Virus record (IMG/VR): IMGVR_UViG_3300029787_000011
Span: 22,744 to 82,589 of that record
Length of the DNA stretch: 59,846 nucleotides
Strand: one strand, 5' to 3'
DNA from: a virus
Shown here one piece after another: positions 57,200-59,846 of the stretch. Below the pieces are notes generated by a model that saw only the letters and a list, made by a program, of their open reading frames with translations, was not told where the DNA came from and searched no databases. Positions within the stretch are counted from its first letter, which is position 1. The number at the start of each line of letters is the position of its first letter. The translations under genes were made by a program, and so were the position numbers.

Positions 57200-57438
57200 T
57201 ATATCCCGATATGTATCTGGTCATTAATGTTAATTAGTGTAGAATCTGCATGCGAAAAATCTTCTACATCTTTGTCATATATACTGACAGTTTGTGTTAG
57301 TTGATCGCTGTTTAATTCGCTTAATTGTTGATACAAATCGAGGTAAGTCATAGTTGGTTTGTTGTTATCTAATGCTTGTAATGTGTCTACACTATGTGTT
57401 AACTCACTCCAAGGAATTAATGTCCAAGTTGTTGACAT
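57199..57438 (-). CDS. Hypothetical protein, 79 aa
   Basis: The chosen start gives STTWTLIPWSELTHSVDTLQ then TYLDLYQQLSELNSDQLTQT and VSIYDKDVEDFSHADSTLIN. LNSDQLTQTVSIYD followed by a D-rich strand resembles small proteins of marine phages with a short beta domain. GAGGA lies about 14 bases before the ATG. An ATG three codons further upstream is an alternative. Confidence 0.6.
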   Translation of the reverse strand: MSTTWTLIPWSELTHSVDTLQALDNNKPTMTYLDLYQQLSELNSDQLTQTVSIYDKDVEDFSHADSTLININDQIHIGI

Positions 57439-57529
57439 AATACCCAAATAATCCTCATTATGTTATTACTTATATGAGTAAAAAATCGGGCGAGCAACCA
57501 CATTCGGTGCGAATTTACTCGGATAAGTG

Positions 57530-57670
57530 TTATCTACGAGGGTTAATTAGTTCCTCTGAGTAATAACTAGATTGACGTAATTGTTGCCGATCTTTTTCAT
57601 CTTGTTCCAATAATGCTTGATATACTAATGGGTCGAGGGCAAGCATCTTTGTATTTTGTCGATTACACAT
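57530..57670 (-). CDS. Hypothetical protein, 46 aa
   Basis: The frame MCNRQNTKMLALDPLVYQAL then EQDEKDRQQLRQSSYYSEEL has a strong AAGGAGG site nine bases before the ATG, located in the end of the upstream gene. It overlaps that gene's stop by eight bases. The remaining gap to 57438 contains a GC-rich stretch with a T6 run that may be a weak terminator. Confidence 0.6.
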   Translation of the reverse strand: MCNRQNTKMLALDPLVYQALLEQDEKDRQQLRQSSYYSEELINPRR

Positions 57671-57911
57671 TGCGAAGTTCCTCCTTAGTTCTTTCTACTA
57701 CTAAAGTTTTTTGAATGTCTAAAAGTGCATTAAGGTTGAGACCTTCGAGGTCTGTCCACTCTGATACAAGTCCATTTCTATCCCAGTCAGTTGTACCATC
57801 TTTAAAAGTTGGTGCTGAATACAGTTCCCAATTTTTGTCTAACCAAAATGTTCTCCCAAATTCCATTGAGAGAAGTGTTTGAAACATCTGTTCATATAAA
57901 TTAGGTCTCAT
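57663..57911 (-). CDS. Hypothetical protein, 82 aa
   Basis: No family is recognised. The sequence RPNLYEQMFQTLLSMEFGRT then WLDKNWELYSAPTFKDGTTD and LNALLDIQKTLVVERTKEEL contains a Trp-rich beta section and a final helix. The start overlaps the stop of the upstream gene by one base. It is the second gene after promoter cassette A. Confidence 0.6.
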   Translation of the reverse strand: MRPNLYEQMFQTLLSMEFGRTFWLDKNWELYSAPTFKDGTTDWDRNGLVSEWTDLEGLNLNALLDIQKTLVVERTKEELRNV

Positions 57912-58129
57912 TATGCAACCTCCCTTACATATCCGTTTTCTGAATGTATGAAAGCATCTAGCATAGGGACGTTTAACTCTGGATCGTCAAAATCAACTTT
58001 TGCACATCCGTCAACACCCCACTCTGCTAACTCTATTACAAATTCATTCCAGTCAGCACAACAACATGCCATATTCTGAAAATTGTCAACTTGTACTATT
58101 CTGTTCATTACTGTTTGAGTTTTGTTCAT
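57911..58129 (-). CDS. Hypothetical protein, 72 aa
   Basis: No family is recognised. NRIVQVDNFQNMACCCADWN then FVIELAEWGVDGCAKVDFDD has a run of three Cys and a later Cys, which could bind a metal. It is the first gene behind promoter cassette A, 28 bases from the -10, and has no Shine-Dalgarno sequence in its short leader. An internal ATG at residue 8 is a possible alternative start. Confidence 0.6.
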   Translation of the reverse strand: MNKTQTVMNRIVQVDNFQNMACCCADWNEFVIELAEWGVDGCAKVDFDDPELNVPMLDAFIHSENGYVREVA

Positions 58130-58217
58130 AGGTCTTTGTTTGTTGCTTATAGTACTATTATAAAGGATGATAATGCCAATTACTAGGTCACATGTGCCAG
58201 TAATATAATTGGCACAC
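58130..58217 (-). promoter_or_regulatory. Promoter cassette A: stem-loop plus -10
   Basis: The whole gap between two genes is one regulatory element. GTGCCA (58194-58199) pairs with TGGCAC (58210-58215) across a ten-base loop. CCTTTATAATA on the minus strand gives a perfect -10 (58157-58162), and the leader contains AGCAACAAACAAA. It aligns along most of its length with cassette C at 59.45 kb, and its -10 region with cassette B. Confidence 0.65.
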
Positions 58218-58421
58218 TCATGTATAAAATTCTGCTAGTGAGTCTGTATAATAGTCTTTATGGATTTTCTTCAATTTGGGTATGGGGAAAGATACTTCCA
58301 TACATTTAGTTTTAGGATTGTAGCACATTTTTGTCGTTATATAATTGCACTCCTCGAAAGGGCAAGTATCTAACCACTCGTTGAAAATTTCAAAATTGTC
58401 CTTTTTCTTAACTGGTTTCAT
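58218..58421 (-). CDS. Hypothetical protein, 67 aa
   Basis: No family is recognised. KKDNFEIFNEWLDTCPFEEC then TTKMCYNPKTKCMEVSFPIP has four Cys in C-x4-C and C-x6-C spacings, possibly a small metal site. The start overlaps the preceding stop as ATGA. It is the last gene before cassette A. Confidence 0.6.
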   Translation of the reverse strand: MKPVKKKDNFEIFNEWLDTCPFEECNYITTKMCYNPKTKCMEVSFPIPKLKKIHKDYYTDSLAEFYT

Positions 58422-58573
58422 TGCATGTCCTCGAATCGTTGATAGGTTAATTTTTCTGCTTCGCTCTCTATAGTCTTACGAGAGATCACATCCCACTTGT
58501 ATTTTTCAAATAGTTCGGATAAAACTTCTTCATATATTGTTTCAAGAAGTTGGTCGTTAATTGCATGACTCAT
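58418..58573 (-). CDS. Helical small protein, 51 aa
   Basis: The frame SHAINDQLLETIYEEVLSEL then FEKYKWDVISRKTIESEAEK and LTYQRFEDMQ is acidic and helical. It has an ATGA overlap with the next gene and a TAATG overlap with the previous one, which together support translation. No function is recognised. Confidence 0.6.
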   Translation of the reverse strand: MSHAINDQLLETIYEEVLSELFEKYKWDVISRKTIESEAEKLTYQRFEDMQ

Positions 58574-58722
58574 TAGTTTGAATCTCCATTACTCATGATA
58601 ACATCAAATAGTGAATCGAAATCATCTGCATTCATATCATCATTTAATCCCATGTCAGTAAAAAATGATAGCATTTGTACAAGTACTTGATCTTGTTGGT
58701 CGGTCAAAGTGTATTTTCTCAT
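58573..58722 (-). CDS. Acidic small protein, 49 aa
   Basis: The chosen start gives RKYTLTDQQDQVLVQMLSFF then TDMGLNDDMNADDFDSLFDV. A longer frame to 58770 would run back through the -10 of cassette B, so the shorter start is preferred. The product is acidic and helical with no known family. Confidence 0.6.
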   Translation of the reverse strand: MRKYTLTDQQDQVLVQMLSFFTDMGLNDDMNADDFDSLFDVIMSNGDSN

Positions 58723-58794
58723 AATTAAAATTCGTTTGTATAATACTATTATAAAGGATAGAATCCCCAAATGGTAGTAAAAGTAGACACTATT
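58723..58794 (-). promoter_or_regulatory. Promoter cassette B: -10 element without a clear stem
   Basis: ATCCTTTATAATAG with the perfect -10 at 58748-58753 matches cassettes A and C, and the distance to the ATG (26 bases) is nearly identical. The upstream half differs and lacks the TGCCA/TGGCA stem. It shares a GGTAG stretch with C, and the neighbouring gene end (58801-58810) shares GGCACACTCA with A. This looks like a partly replaced or eroded copy. Confidence 0.5.
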
Positions 58795-58995
58795 CTAAGT
58801 GGCACACTCATCTTTTAAATCGGTCTTCTCTGCTGTACCTTTTATATCATAGTCAAAATAGTCTAGTGAATATCCTGACCGAGCAACAACTTCACATAAT
58901 AATTCAGTAAGTTGCTCTTTTTCTTCCTGATTCATTAGATAATAAATATCGAAATCTTCGAGGTTGACTTTCCGAGGTGTTCGAGGTGTTATCAT
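58795..58995 (-). CDS. Hypothetical protein, 66 aa
   Basis: The chosen ATG overlaps the upstream stop as ATGA. ITPRTPRKVNLEDFDIYYLM then QEEKEQLTELLCEVVARSGY and YFDYDIKGTAEKTDL follow. A basic start is followed by an acidic helix. No family is recognised. Confidence 0.6.
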   Translation of the reverse strand: MITPRTPRKVNLEDFDIYYLMNQEEKEQLTELLCEVVARSGYSLDYFDYDIKGTAEKTDLKDECAT

Positions 58996-59156
58996 TTTAG
59001 TTGATTCTCCCATACTTGAGTTTTGAATCTTTTGACTGCTTTGTCTAGCAATTTGATGTCCCCATCACATATATCAGCAACATTCTCGTCTTCGATATGA
59101 GCGAAATTGTTGTTGATGTCTCCTATGAGAGTGAGTAATGCTTCGTAATTTGACAT
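58992..59156 (-). CDS. Helical small protein, 54 aa
   Basis: The frame SNYEALLTLIGDINNNFAHI then EDENVADICDGDIKLLDKAV and KRFKTQVWENQLK sits exactly between two genes, with TAATG and ATGA overlaps. It has two predicted helices and no known family. Confidence 0.6.
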   Translation of the reverse strand: MSNYEALLTLIGDINNNFAHIEDENVADICDGDIKLLDKAVKRFKTQVWENQLK

Positions 59157-59422
59157 TATGCTGTTAACCCCTCTCTTATAATAAGATCTTCAAATGCTTG
59201 ATTATGTGATCTTGTTTCAATAAGAATATCTCTCACTCTCTCACGATCTAAAGAATCACCCTCTCCCCATGTCATATCACCATCACATGATGCGATTAGG
59301 TCAAGATAGTTGAGAGTAGCAAGTGCTAACTCTTCTCTAGTTAATCCATCAATAGGATATAATCCATTATAAGGATTGTAGAATGACATGCAATAGTCTA
59401 AAAATTCTCTGAAGTTGGTCAT
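59156..59422 (-). CDS. Hypothetical protein, 88 aa
   Basis: No family is recognised. TNFREFLDYCMSFYNPYNGL then LTREELALATLNYLDLIASC and GDSLDRERVRDILIETRSHN form an all-helical acidic protein. It is the first gene behind cassette C, only 24 bases from the -10, with no Shine-Dalgarno sequence. An operon of five genes follows it down to cassette A, with cassette B as an internal start. Confidence 0.65.
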   Translation of the reverse strand: MTNFREFLDYCMSFYNPYNGLYPIDGLTREELALATLNYLDLIASCDGDMTWGEGDSLDRERVRDILIETRSHNQAFEDLIIREGLTA

Positions 59423-59505
59423 GTTTGTTTGTTGCTTATAGTAATATTATAAAGGATATAATACCATAATGGTAGGTGACTTGTGCCAGTAATTAAACTG
59501 GCATA
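59423..59505 (-). promoter_or_regulatory. Promoter cassette C: stem-loop plus -10
   Basis: TGCCAGT (59484-59490) and ACTGGCA (59497-59503) form a perfect seven-base stem with a six-base loop, overlapping the stop of the upstream gene. ATCCTTTATAATA gives the -10 (59446-59451), followed by AGCAACAAACAAAC and the ATG. It is the best preserved of the three copies. A stem-loop joined to an early promoter is the design described as PeSL cassettes in T4-type phages. Confidence 0.7.
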
Positions 59506-59705
59506 ACATTGTCTTCATTAATATTGAACTCTAGCATATAATGTTCTAAGTTCACTCCCATGAGATCACAATGCTCTAAACACTGCTTATAAACCTTTTT
59601 GGATATAAACTCAATATCTAAGTGTTCAGTTTGAACTAGATAAGGTTTTGGTTTTCTATTCTTCTTAGGTAGATTAGGAAGTTTTGGTTCTTTGTTTTTT
59701 GCCAT
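59493..59705 (-). CDS. Basic hypothetical protein, 70 aa
   Basis: The chosen start gives AKNKEPKLPNLPKKNRKPKP then YLVQTEHLDIEFISKKVYKQ and LEHCDLMGVNLEHYMLEFNI. A Lys/Pro-rich basic arm precedes a folded helical part. A frame reaching 59771 is possible but lacks support. The last codons lie in the stem of cassette C. Confidence 0.6.
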   Translation of the reverse strand: MAKNKEPKLPNLPKKNRKPKPYLVQTEHLDIEFISKKVYKQCLEHCDLMGVNLEHYMLEFNINEDNVMPV

Positions 59706-59740
59706 GTTAATAATGAATAAGGTTTTTAAGTGAGAGTGGA

Positions 59741-59821
59741 TTATCTCATGTAGAGATAACCACCTGCCCATCCTGTGAAATTAGGATTATGTAATAACTG
59801 ACGTTGAGTAATAATTCTCAT
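59741..59821 (-). CDS. Possible micropeptide, 26 aa
   Basis: The frame RIITQRQLLHNPNFTGWAGG then YLYMR lies between an upstream stop and the 70-aa gene. It reads like protein, but there is no ribosome site or other support, so this is tentative. Confidence 0.35.
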   Translation of the reverse strand: MRIITQRQLLHNPNFTGWAGGYLYMR

Positions 59822-59822
59822 G

Positions 59823-59846
59823 TCATATCTTACATGCTTTGCGGGT
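59823..59846 (-). CDS. Possible C-terminal end of an upstream gene
   Basis: The last seven codons before a TGA read TRKACKI. The stop is one base from the next ATG, as between other genes here. Only the end is in the window, so neither product nor frame can be confirmed. Confidence 0.25.
   Translation of the reverse strand, partial: TRKACKI

Noticed and set aside
57480-57529. Intrinsic terminator before the T6 run on the minus strand
   Set aside because: No continuous GC-rich stem ends next to the T run; only short broken pairings were found.

Overview
The window reads as part of a tailed myophage genome of the marine T4-like type, most likely a cyanophage (Synechococcus or Prochlorococcus), although a related marine T4-like phage of another host is not excluded. 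The evidence is an ordered set of T4-type virion genes (gp25, gp6, gp8, gp13, gp14, gp15, gp16), late promoters of the CATAAATA/TATAAATA type, AT-rich sequence, a 2OG-Fe(II) oxygenase next to a cupin, and many very small overlapping genes of the sort found in cyanomyoviruses. No photosynthesis gene, tRNA, integrase, transposon or CRISPR is visible. Every gene I can support lies on the minus strand, so transcription runs from high to low coordinates.

Right end, about 54.2-59.8 kb: an early-type region of about 25 tightly packed small genes (26-88 aa), joined by ATGA or TAATG overlaps. It is divided by sigma70-like promoters (three with good -35/-10 pairs), one clear terminator, and three related intergenic promoter cassettes at 58.15, 58.75 and 59.45 kb, two of them with a stem-loop. 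Recognisable members are an AbrB-like small protein, a Cys-rich putative zinc protein and a DUF8033-like protein. Most of the rest are unknown.

About 53.1-54.2 kb: a cupin, a 2OG-Fe(II) oxygenase and a tiny membrane protein sit just upstream of a late promoter. About 52.9 down to 6 kb is the tail and baseplate block: a 40-aa protein, gp25, gp6, a 7310-aa giant virion protein in the position of T4 gene 7, a 409-aa protein with a cupredoxin-like end, a 1445-aa protein with cupredoxin-like and YHYH-like domains, gp8, a 2415-aa DUF4815-type protein, two small coiled-coil proteins and a 2529-aa fibre with an Mtd-like N-terminus. Four late promoters stand in the few gaps. About 6.0-2.8 kb encodes the neck proteins gp13 and gp14, the tail terminator gp15 and the small terminase gp16.

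Left end, about 0-2.8 kb: a conserved beta-rich protein, a basic protein, several small unknown proteins, and the start of a staphylococcal-type nuclease that runs off the window.

The most unusual features are the virion proteins. Three of them together carry two intact and one degenerate type-1 copper site. A single 21.9-kb gene combines a baseplate-type N-terminus, an EF-hand loop, a possible beta-propeller, two LamG-like domains and an 11-copy Cys/YPR repeat. Short beta modules recur inside gp8, gp14, gp15 and the long fibre proteins, which suggests module exchange among virion genes.
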